A DNA stretch of 20,194 nucleotides from an uncultured Alistipes sp. (lineage in GTDB: Bacteria > Bacteroidota > Bacteroidia > Bacteroidales > Rikenellaceae), in the NCBI GenBank assembly GCA_900552955.1, contig USBO01000018.1, forward strand, positions 1-20,194, written 5' to 3'. Positions within the stretch are counted from its first letter, which is position 1. Every line of letters starts with the position of its first letter. The position numbers were made by a program, and so were the translations under genes. Positions 7,196 to 13,565 of this stretch are shown here, one piece after another. The notes beneath the pieces were generated by a model. It did not search any database. It worked only from the letters and a program-made list of their open reading frames with translations, and was not told the DNA's origin.

Positions 7196-8217
7196 CAACC
7201 ACCGACCAAAACATCGAACCTATGAAACGAGTCATAACCATTTCGGCGGTGAAAGAGGCGGTCGAGGCCGCCTACACCCATTTCCGCGAAGAGAGAGGCG
7301 GAAAGAATGCCGATTACATCCCCTATCTGAAACAAGTTCCCTCCGACCTGTTCGGCATCGCGGTCTGTCTGGCCGACGGACGCAGCGTGACGGTCGGCGA
7401 CACCGACTACCGTTTCGGCATCGAATCGGTGTCGAAAGTCCCCACCGCCATACTGGCCATGAACCAGTACAGCGCCAGGAAGGTGCTCGACCGCATCGGC
7501 GCCGACGCCACGGGGCTGCCCTTCAACTCGATCATGGCGATCCTGCTGGAGAACGACCACCCCTCGACGCCGCTCGTCAACGCCGGCGCGATCTCGGCCT
7601 GCTCGATGATTAAACCCACGGGCAACGCCGAGGCCAAGTGGAAGGCCATCGAGACCTTCATCTCGGCGCTTTGCGGCGCTCCGGTGTCGGTCATCGACGA
7701 ACTCTACCGCTCCGAGAGCGAAACCAACTTCAACAACCGCTCGATCGCGTGGCTGCTCAAGAATTTCGACCGCATCTACGACGATCCCACGCTTTCGCTC
7801 GACCTCTACACGCGCCAATGTTCGCTGGGCGTGACGGCCAGACAGCTCGCCGTGATGGCTGCCACGATCGCCAACTGCGGCACCAACCCCGTGACGTGGG
7901 AAGAGGTCTTCCACCCCAACCTCACCCCGCACATCGCGGCGCTGATGGCCACCGTGGGCTTCTACGAACGCACGGGCGACTGGCTCTTCAACACCGGACT
8001 GCCGGCCAAAACGGGAGTCGGCGGCGGCATCATGGCCGTCATTCCGGGCGTGATGGGACTGGCGGCCTTCGCACCGCCGCTGGATGCCGCCGGCAACTCG
8101 GTCAAGGCACAGAAGGCGCTCGAATACATCTCCGTGCGGCTCGGTCTGAACATCTTCAGCCCCGCGCGCGTGGAGGTGGCCGCCGCCGTTCCCGTCAGGG
8201 AGGGCGCCTGCAAATAA
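7192..8217 (+). CDS. glsA: Glutaminase A
   Basis: Hydrolyses glutamine to glutamate and ammonia in the cytosol; the released ammonia consumes protons. The fold belongs to the serine beta-lactamase-like glutaminases. Visible motifs are NADYIPYL near the N-terminus, the catalytic S-x-x-K motif (Ser79, Lys82 in FGIESVSK), VNAGAI, the SETNFNNRSIAWL segment, and the late GLPAKTGVGGGI. With the ATG at 7192, overlapping the antiporter stop as ATGA, the protein is 341 residues; an in-frame ATG at 7222 would give 331 residues, closer to the family's usual length, and is a real alternative. Pairing with a GadC-like antiporter matches the glutamine-dependent acid-resistance arrangement known from E. coli YbaS-GadC and from Bacteroidota. 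No glutamate decarboxylase gene lies in this window. A hairpin closes the operon. Confidence 0.95.
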   Translation: MTTTDQNIEPMKRVITISAVKEAVEAAYTHFREERGGKNADYIPYLKQVPSDLFGIAVCLADGRSVTVGDTDYRFGIESVSKVPTAILAMNQYSARKVLDRIGADATGLPFNSIMAILLENDHPSTPLVNAGAISACSMIKPTGNAEAKWKAIETFISALCGAPVSVIDELYRSESETNFNNRSIAWLLKNFDRIYDDPTLSLDLYTRQCSLGVTARQLAVMAATIANCGTNPVTWEEVFHPNLTPHIAALMATVGFYERTGDWLFNTGLPAKTGVGGGIMAVIPGVMGLAAFAPPLDAAGNSVKAQKALEYISVRLGLNIFSPARVEVAAAVPVREGACK

Positions 8218-8235
8218 CCGCCGCAGCAGCGACGC

Positions 8236-8271
8236 AAACGCCCCCGGCACCACATGGTGCCGGGGGCGTTT
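8236..8271. terminator. Hairpin terminator between glsA and cysS
   Basis: A perfect 16-bp inverted repeat (8236-8251 / 8256-8271) with loop ACAT and flanking AAAC/GTTT, lying 18 bases after the glsA stop and 50 bases before the convergent cysS stop. It could act in both directions; T tracts are short. Confidence 0.75.
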
Positions 8272-8321
8272 CAATCCGGTCGCTTCGGGCCCGTCGCAAA
8301 GCGCAACGTTGCGTCCCGCGG

Positions 8322-9794
8322 TCACTCGATCTCCCAGTCGAAGCCGTCCTTGCGATCCTTGACACGGATGCCGACGGCCGTCAGCTCGTCGCGGATACGG
8401 TCGGAGGTGGCCCAGTCCCGGGCGGCCTTGGCCTCCATGCGCATGCGCAGCAGCATCTCCACCAGCGGCGTCAGCCGGTCGAGGCCGCCGGCCGCTGCGG
8501 ACTTCTCGTCGCGCAGGCCCAGAATGTCGAAGACATAGCGCCGCACGGTCGTCGCAAGCGCCTCGAGATCGGCCGCCGTGATGCGCTGCTGCCCCTCGGC
8601 GAGCTGATTGATGATGCGCACCCAGTCGAAGAGGGCCGAGATGACCATCGGCGAGTTCAGGTCGTCGTCCATCGCCTCGCGGCAGCGGCGCTCCAGCTCG
8701 GCGGGATCGACCGTCGATTCGTCCGACGGACGGATCTTCGCCAGCGTCTCGACGCCCTTCATCAGTCGGTCGAGCCCCTTCTCGGCAGCCTGCAAGGCGT
8801 TGTTGGAGAAGTCGAGCGTCGAGCGGTACTGCGCCTGCAGCACGAAGAAACGGATCGTCATGGGCGAATAGGCCTGCGCCAGCAGCTCGTGGCTGCCCGT
8901 GAAGAGCTCTTCGAGCGTGATGAAGTTGCCCAGCGACTTGCCCATCTTCTGCCCGTTGATCGTAATCATGTTGTTGTGCACCCAATACTTCGCCGAGGCG
9001 TGTCCCAATGCGGCCGTCGACTGCGCGATCTCGCACTCGTGGTGCGGGAACATCAGATCCATGCCGCCGCCGTGGATGTCGAACCGCTCGCCCAGATATT
9101 TGGTGCTCATGGCCGAGCACTCCATGTGCCAGCCCGGGAAACCGTCGCTCCACGGCGAGGGCCACCGCATGATGTGCTCGGGCGACGCCTTCTTCCACAG
9201 TGCGAAGTCGCAGCAGTTGCGTTTGTCGCACTGCCCGTCCAGCGCGCGGGTGTTGGCCACGATATCCTCCAGATTGCGGCCCGAGAGACGGCCGTAGCCG
9301 AAGTCGCGGTCGTACCTCTCCACGTCGAAATAGATCGAACCGTTCGACTCGTAGGCGTAGCCCGCATCGAGAATCCTCTGCACGAAGGCCTCCTGTTCGA
9401 TGATATGTCCCGACGCCTGCGGCTCGATCGAGGGGCTGAGCACGCCCAGCGCCTCCATCGCCCGATGGTAACGCTCGGTGTAGTAGTGCGCCACCTCCAT
9501 CGGTTCGAGCTGTTCGAGCCGCGCTTTTTTGGTGATCTTGTCCTCGCCCTCGTCGGCATCGTGCTCCAGATGGCCCACGTCGGTGATGTTGCGCACGTAG
9601 CGCACCTTGTAGCCGAGCGACCGGAGATAGCGGAACAGCAGGTCGAAGGTCACGGCCGGCCGTGCGTGCCCCAGATGCGGGTCGCCGTAGACCGTCGGAC
9701 CGCAGACGTACATGCCCACGCGGGGCGCGTCGAGCGGCACGAACTCCTCCTTGCGGCGCGAGAGGGTATTGTATAAAAAGAGCTTCGATTCCAT
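8322..9794 (-). CDS. cysS: Cysteinyl-tRNA synthetase
   Basis: Class I aminoacyl-tRNA synthetase charging tRNA-Cys; 490 residues from the ATG at 9794. That start gives MESKLFLYNTLSRRKEEF, and a promoter -7 box lies just upstream, so the 44-codon longer open frame is rejected. The HIGH motif is HLGH (40-43) in YGDPHLGHARP and the KMSKS motif appears as KMGKS (283-287) in GQKMGKSLGN. The zinc ligands that enforce cysteine specificity are Cys31, Cys226 (HMECSAM), His251 and Glu255 (FPHHECEIAQ). The C-terminal anticodon-binding helical bundle ends KDGFDWEIE. It stands alone and is convergent with glsA. Confidence 0.98.
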   Translation of the reverse strand: MESKLFLYNTLSRRKEEFVPLDAPRVGMYVCGPTVYGDPHLGHARPAVTFDLLFRYLRSLGYKVRYVRNITDVGHLEHDADEGEDKITKKARLEQLEPMEVAHYYTERYHRAMEALGVLSPSIEPQASGHIIEQEAFVQRILDAGYAYESNGSIYFDVERYDRDFGYGRLSGRNLEDIVANTRALDGQCDKRNCCDFALWKKASPEHIMRWPSPWSDGFPGWHMECSAMSTKYLGERFDIHGGGMDLMFPHHECEIAQSTAALGHASAKYWVHNNMITINGQKMGKSLGNFITLEELFTGSHELLAQAYSPMTIRFFVLQAQYRSTLDFSNNALQAAEKGLDRLMKGVETLAKIRPSDESTVDPAELERRCREAMDDDLNSPMVISALFDWVRIINQLAEGQQRITAADLEALATTVRRYVFDILGLRDEKSAAAGGLDRLTPLVEMLLRMRMEAKAARDWATSDRIRDELTAVGIRVKDRKDGFDWEIE

Positions 9795-9811
9795 AATCGC
9801 AGAAATTTTCG

Positions 9812-9819
9812 CAAAAATA
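9812..9819 (-). promoter_or_regulatory. Promoter -7 box for cysS
   Basis: The minus strand reads TATTTTTG (TAnnTTTG consensus), 17 bases before the cysS start codon. A -33 element at the normal distance is not recognisable. The box lies inside the longer open frame, which argues for the start at 9794. Confidence 0.5.
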
Positions 9820-9973
9820 GGAATTTTAATCCACAATCCCGCGTTTGCGGCGGGGAATTTCGGCGCCGGCGCCTTTCCCTTTCGTACGGAGCGCGCGGCA
9901 GCGGATCGGCGGTGAAGAATCGGCACCTCCTCCGCGAAAGGGCTCTCTGCGAAGCGTTTCAGCGCTGCGCCCC

Positions 9974-10024
9974 GGAAAAAAGCAAGCGAGTTTGCTTTTT
10001 TCTCTCGGCTTATTCGTATCTTTG
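9974..10024 (+). repeat. Hairpin-promoter repeat unit, copy 1
   Basis: A unit of 51 bases made of an A-run, a stem-loop around GCAAGCGAGTTTGC, a T-run, and then CTTATTCGTATCTTTG, which contains the perfect -7 box TATCTTTG (10017-10024). A second copy of 49 bases starts 75 bases downstream. The non-coding stretch 9795-10126 otherwise holds only the cysS promoter box and GC-rich sequence (9840-9970) in which I see no gene. Confidence 0.7.
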
Positions 10025-10048
10025 GCTGCGCCGAAGATACTCCCGCTC

Positions 10049-10097
10049 GGCAAAATGCAAGCGAGCTTGCTTTTGCCCTCGCTTATTCGTATCTTTG
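10049..10097 (+). repeat. Hairpin-promoter repeat unit, copy 2
   Basis: The second copy of the unit at 9974-10024, with the hairpin core GCAAGCGAGCTTGC and the same terminal segment CTTATTCGTATCTTTG. The last 16 bases are identical between copies, and the differences lie in the A/T arms and a 2-base length change. Confidence 0.7.
10066..10097 (+). promoter_or_regulatory. Promoter for the GT117 gene
   Basis: TATCTTTG (10090-10097) is a perfect -7 box, with CTTG (10066-10069) 20 bases upstream as the -33 element; the latter sits in the 3' arm of the repeat hairpin. Transcription would start near 10104, about 23 bases before the ATG at 10127. The equivalent box in copy 1 (10017-10024) has TTTG at 9991-9994 with 22-base spacing and may be a second, weaker start. 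Confidence 0.6.
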
Positions 10098-10126
10098 TCC
10101 GATTCTATGCTTTAGAGACGATCCGC

Positions 10127-11734
10127 ATGAAACAGTACAATCGTTGGAACAACCTCGTGGGATGGGCGGTCTTCGCCGTCGCGGCACTGACCTACATCGC
10201 CACCATGGAGCCTTCGGCAAGCCTCTGGGACTGCTCGGAGTTCATCGCCACCTCCTACAAACTCGAAGTGGGACACCCGCCCGGGGCGCCGCTCTTCATG
10301 CTGATGGCGCGTCTGGCCACGATGCTGGCCCCCTCGCCCGCCTACGTGCCGCTGGCGGTCAACGTCATGAACTCGCTGGCCAGCGCCTTCTGCATCCTCT
10401 TCATGTTCTGGACGATCACCCACCTCGGACGGCGCATCTACGCCGCGCAGGGGCGCGAACTGACCCAGGCCAACATGTGGGCCGTGCTGGGTGCGGGCGC
10501 CGTCGGCGCGCTGGCCTACACCTTCACCGACACCTTCTGGTTCTCGGCCTACGAAGGCGAGGTCTACGCCCTCTCGTCGATGTTCACGTCGCTCGTGGTG
10601 TGGCTGATGCTCAAGTGGGAGGATCAGGCCGGGGAGCCCCACGCAGCGCGGTGGCTGATCCTGATCGCCTACCTCATGGGACTGTCGATCGGCATCCACA
10701 TCCTCAACCTGCTGACCGTGCCGGCGCTGGTCTACATTTACTACTTCCGCAAATACGAAACCGTGACCTTCAAAGGGTTCTGCATCGCGTCGGTCATCGC
10801 GCTGGCGATCCTCGGGTTCGTCAACGGACTCATCATCCCCTACACGGTCTACATCGGCGCGATGGTCGACGTGCTCTTCGTCAATACGTTCGGCCTGCCG
10901 GTCAACTCGGGCATCGCGCTCTTCGCGCTGTCGCTCTTCGCCGTGCTGGGCTGGAGCGTGTGGTACACCCACCGCCGCGGCCGCACGGTGTGGAACACGC
11001 TGCTGCTGGCCACGACGATGATCTTGCTGGGCTACAGCTCCTACGCCACGGTGACGATCCGCGCAGCGGTCAATCCCCCGATGAACAGCAACGACCCGTC
11101 GAACCCCCACGCCCTCTTCTCGGTGCTCAACCGCGACCAGTACGGCGGCCGGCCGCTGCTCTACGGTGCCTATTACTCGGCACCGGTCGAGAGTGTCGTC
11201 GAATCGACGCGCTACTACGTCGACGACGAGGGGCGCTACGCCACGGCCACCTTCCCCACGGGCTACACCCACCCGCAGCAGTTCATGCACCTCTTCCCCC
11301 GCATGTGGAACTTCGCCAAGAGCGCCGACGAGTACAAGCAGTGGGCGGCCTACCGCACCAAGGTCGAGACGCTGCGCGACGAGAAGGGCGAGATCGTGCG
11401 CGACGAGAAGGGCCAGCCGATACGCGGCGAGGTGCTCGACTACGGCGTCAAGCGCACCTACGACGACGGCTACGCCGAACCGCGCGTCATCACGGAGCCG
11501 ACGTTCCTGGAGAATCTCAACTATTTCTTCTCCTACCAGCTCAACTACAAGTACTGGCGCTACTTCTTGTGGAACTTCGTGGGGCGCCAGAGCGACATCC
11601 AGCCCGCAGGATCGACGACGATCACCGACGGCAACTGGCTCTCGGGCATCGGCGCCATCGACCGCATCTATCTGGGCCCGCAGGAGAACCTGCCGCGCGA
11701 AGTGGCCGACAACAAGGCGCGCAACACCTACTAA
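10127..11734 (+). CDS. N-terminal half of the DUF2723/GT117 protein (535 residues, truncated)
   Basis: Contains the GT-C-like membrane core: a first helix (residues ~10-26), then the family signature LWDCSEFIATSYKLEVGHPP with acidic residues Asp35 and Glu38 in the first outer loop where GT-C enzymes place their catalytic/metal-binding acids, followed by about eight more hydrophobic segments up to ~residue 310. Residues ~330-530 form an outward-facing hydrophilic domain containing RYYVDDEGRY, the duplicated RDEKG unit (11375-11422) and FLENLNYFFSYQLNYKYWRY. It ends at the TAA 11732-11734, just where the next helix should start. The half keeps the presumed catalytic residues but lacks the later helices and the soluble C-terminus, so activity is doubtful. 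Confidence 0.75.
   Translation: MKQYNRWNNLVGWAVFAVAALTYIATMEPSASLWDCSEFIATSYKLEVGHPPGAPLFMLMARLATMLAPSPAYVPLAVNVMNSLASAFCILFMFWTITHLGRRIYAAQGRELTQANMWAVLGAGAVGALAYTFTDTFWFSAYEGEVYALSSMFTSLVVWLMLKWEDQAGEPHAARWLILIAYLMGLSIGIHILNLLTVPALVYIYYFRKYETVTFKGFCIASVIALAILGFVNGLIIPYTVYIGAMVDVLFVNTFGLPVNSGIALFALSLFAVLGWSVWYTHRRGRTVWNTLLLATTMILLGYSSYATVTIRAAVNPPMNSNDPSNPHALFSVLNRDQYGGRPLLYGAYYSAPVESVVESTRYYVDDEGRYATATFPTGYTHPQQFMHLFPRMWNFAKSADEYKQWAAYRTKVETLRDEKGEIVRDEKGQPIRGEVLDYGVKRTYDDGYAEPRVITEPTFLENLNYFFSYQLNYKYWRYFLWNFVGRQSDIQPAGSTTITDGNWLSGIGAIDRIYLGPQENLPREVADNKARNTY
11732..11734 (+). other. In-frame TAA nonsense codon inside the GT117 gene
   Basis: TAA follows TAC (Tyr) and precedes TTC CTC CCC TTC in the same frame. 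A single-base change from TAC or TAT would account for it. Confidence 0.85.
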
Positions 11735-11806
11735 TTCCTCCCCTTCATCCTCGGGCTCATCTGCCTGATCTATCAGCTCAACCGCGCCCCCAAGAGCTTC
11801 CTGATC

Positions 11807-13363
11807 GTGCTGGCGCTCTTCGTGATGATGGGCGTGGCGCTGGTGGTTTACTTCAACACCTCGCCTGGCGAACCGCGCGAACGCGACTACGTCTACGCCG
11901 GTTCGTTCTACGCCTTCGCCATGTGGATCGGCTTCGGCGTGATGGCGCTCAAGGAGCTGATCGTGCGCCTCACCAAGCGCGATAACCGCACCGCGGCCGC
12001 AGCGGCGACTGTCGTGGGGCTCGTCGTGCCGGCGATCCTCTGCGCCCAGAACTGGGACGACCACGACCGCTCGGGCCGCACCTACGCCCACGACATCGGG
12101 TGGAACTACCTGCAATCGACCCTCCCCAACGCCATCATCCTCAACTACGGCGACAACGACACCTTCCCGCTGTGGCTGAATCAGGAGGTCGACGGCGTGC
12201 GTCCCGACGTGCGCATCATGAACACGAGCTATCTGGGCGGCGAGTGGTACATCGACGAGATGAAGACCAAGGCCAACGAGGCCGCAGGCGTGCCCTTCAC
12301 CCTGCCGCGCAGCAAATACTGGTACCGCAACGACTACGTGCCCGTCTACGACCGCGTGAACCGGCCCGTGGAGGCGCGCGAGGCCATCGAGTTCTTCGCC
12401 AGCGACGACCCGCGCACCAAAGTGCAGCTCTCCGACGGCTCGTCGAGCGACTACATCCCCTCGAAGACGCTCATGCTGCCCGTCAACAAGGAAAACGCCC
12501 TGCGTGCGGGCATCGTCGCCGAGAAGGACAGGGAGCTGATGGTCGACACGGTCTACGTCAAGCTGGCAGGCGACTACCTCAACAAGGGAGAACTGATGAT
12601 CGCCGACATGCTCTCGAACTACGACTGGTCGCGCCCGATCTACCTCACGCAACCCTACATCTTCCAGAAGTTCGGGCTGGTCGACTACCTTCAGTTCGAC
12701 GGCTACGCCTACCGCTTCGTGCCGATCCTCACTCCCTACCGCCAGGCAGGCGAGGTGGGGCGCATCGACCCGCAGTACGCCGTGCCGCTGCTGCTCGACG
12801 TCTTCCGCTACGGCAATCTGGAGGATCCGAAAGTCTACTCCGACTACTTCACGCAGTACAACCTCTCGGCCGCCCGCGCCCGCGAAGCCTTCGCCCGCGT
12901 GGCCAAGGAGCTCATCCGCCGCGGCGACGAGCGGCCCGACTTCCCCGACAGCCTCGGCATCACCGAGGCCACCAACCGCGAGCTGGCGATCCGTCTGCTC
13001 GACGAGGGGCTGCGGCGCATGCCGCCCGCGCAGGTGCGCTACACGTCGAACAACACGCTGCCCTTCATCGAGGCCTACTACGCCGCCGGCGCGGCCGACA
13101 AGGGCGACGCGCTGATGCTGGACTACGCACACAATCTGATGGAGTACGTCGACTACTACTTCCAGTTCGACGGCTGGCAGTACGACGCGGTGTCCGATGC
13201 GCTGGACGAGAAGCTCGACCTGCTGGGCAACCTCTACTCGATGGCCGGCTATCTGCGGCGCGACGCCGTGCTCGCCGAGCTGAACGACTACTACCGTTCG
13301 CTGGGCGTCACGGAGGAGGAGCTCATCCAGCCGGGCACGCCGCAACCCGCAGCCGAGAACTGA
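11807..13363 (+). CDS. C-terminal half of the DUF2723/GT117 protein (same frame, after the TAA)
   Basis: The frame reopens directly after the TAA (11735 on). The listed start is the first GTG; ATG codons at 11825 and 11828 are alternatives, and none has a recognisable initiation signal, so independent translation is uncertain. It encodes three membrane segments (FLIVLALFVMMGVALVVYF; FYAFAMWIGFGVMAL; ATVVGLVVPAILCA) and then a soluble region of about 430 residues with NYGDNDTFPLWLNQEVDGVRPDVRI, a hallmark of DUF2723 proteins, YNLSAARAREAFARVAKEL and a helical C-terminus. It has no signal of its own and belongs with the upstream half. Confidence 0.5.
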   Translation: MLALFVMMGVALVVYFNTSPGEPRERDYVYAGSFYAFAMWIGFGVMALKELIVRLTKRDNRTAAAAATVVGLVVPAILCAQNWDDHDRSGRTYAHDIGWNYLQSTLPNAIILNYGDNDTFPLWLNQEVDGVRPDVRIMNTSYLGGEWYIDEMKTKANEAAGVPFTLPRSKYWYRNDYVPVYDRVNRPVEAREAIEFFASDDPRTKVQLSDGSSSDYIPSKTLMLPVNKENALRAGIVAEKDRELMVDTVYVKLAGDYLNKGELMIADMLSNYDWSRPIYLTQPYIFQKFGLVDYLQFDGYAYRFVPILTPYRQAGEVGRIDPQYAVPLLLDVFRYGNLEDPKVYSDYFTQYNLSAARAREAFARVAKELIRRGDERPDFPDSLGITEATNRELAIRLLDEGLRRMPPAQVRYTSNNTLPFIEAYYAAGAADKGDALMLDYAHNLMEYVDYYFQFDGWQYDAVSDALDEKLDLLGNLYSMAGYLRRDAVLAELNDYYRSLGVTEEELIQPGTPQPAAEN

Positions 13364-13371
13364 CCGAAACA

Positions 13372-13406
13372 CGAACCGGCGGGATCCATTCGATCCCGCC
13401 GGTTCG
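13372..13406. terminator. Hairpin after the GT117 gene
   Basis: A perfect 15-bp inverted repeat (13372-13386 / 13392-13406) with loop CATTC, 8 bases beyond the GT117 stop and just before the end of the convergent terminase frame. No T tract follows on the plus strand, so it may act as a 3'-end barrier or bidirectional terminator. Confidence 0.65.
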
Positions 13407-13562
13407 CATCTGCAAGCGCCCGCCTCACGGCAGAAACGACAGCGCGCGGCACCGCCCGCCGCGGCCGCCCGCCGCTTCGCGCTCGACGATGCCCGTGAGC
13501 ACATCGGCCGCATCGTGCCAGCGGTTGGCGCGGAACTTCCGGCGGTACGTCGTCAGATGGGC

Positions 13563-13565
13563 CTA
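13563..13565 (-). other. In-frame TAG nonsense codon near the terminase 3' end
   Basis: The plus strand reads CTA. On the minus strand CTT-TAG-GCC (Leu-stop-Ala) is followed by 45 open codons that contain the expected terminase C-terminal motif HDAADVLTGIVE. A single base change from TAC or TAT (Tyr) would create it; other single-step ancestors (CAG, TGG, GAG, AAG, TCG, TTG) are also possible. Confidence 0.8.

Larger units (their letters stand above)
10127..13363 (+). pseudogene. DUF2723/GT117 membrane glycosyltransferase gene split by an in-frame TAA
   Basis: One reading frame of 1079 codons encodes a TMEM260/DUF2723-type membrane protein (CAZy GT117, related to protein O-mannosyltransferases), normally a single protein of roughly this length in Bacteroidota. 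Codon 536 (11732-11734) is TAA, inside NTY-stop-FLPFILGLI, where family members commonly have aromatic residues at the start of a membrane helix. The frame is otherwise fully open on both sides, with no frameshift, no further stop and unchanged codon use. This suggests a very recent point mutation (for example TAC to TAA), a sequence error, or readthrough. The frame begins at ATG 10127, shortly after the promoter repeat, and ends at TGA 13361-13363 before a hairpin. As written, only the N-terminal half is translated normally. Confidence 0.8.

Noticed and set aside
5687..7198. 503-codon minus-strand frame opposite gadC
   Set aside because: Rich in His, Gln, Glu and Arg with no hydrophobic core or motif; a mirror of the antiporter's codon bias.
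9826..10053. 75-codon minus-strand ORF across the hairpin-promoter repeat
   Set aside because: It is translated repeat DNA and overlaps two plus-strand promoter boxes; no domain is evident.
10112..13513. 1133-codon open frame on the minus strand opposite the GT117 gene
   Set aside because: Its product is a low-complexity run of His, Arg, Val, Gly and Asp without domains, typical of the antisense of GC-rich coding DNA. The plus strand carries clear family motifs over the same bases.
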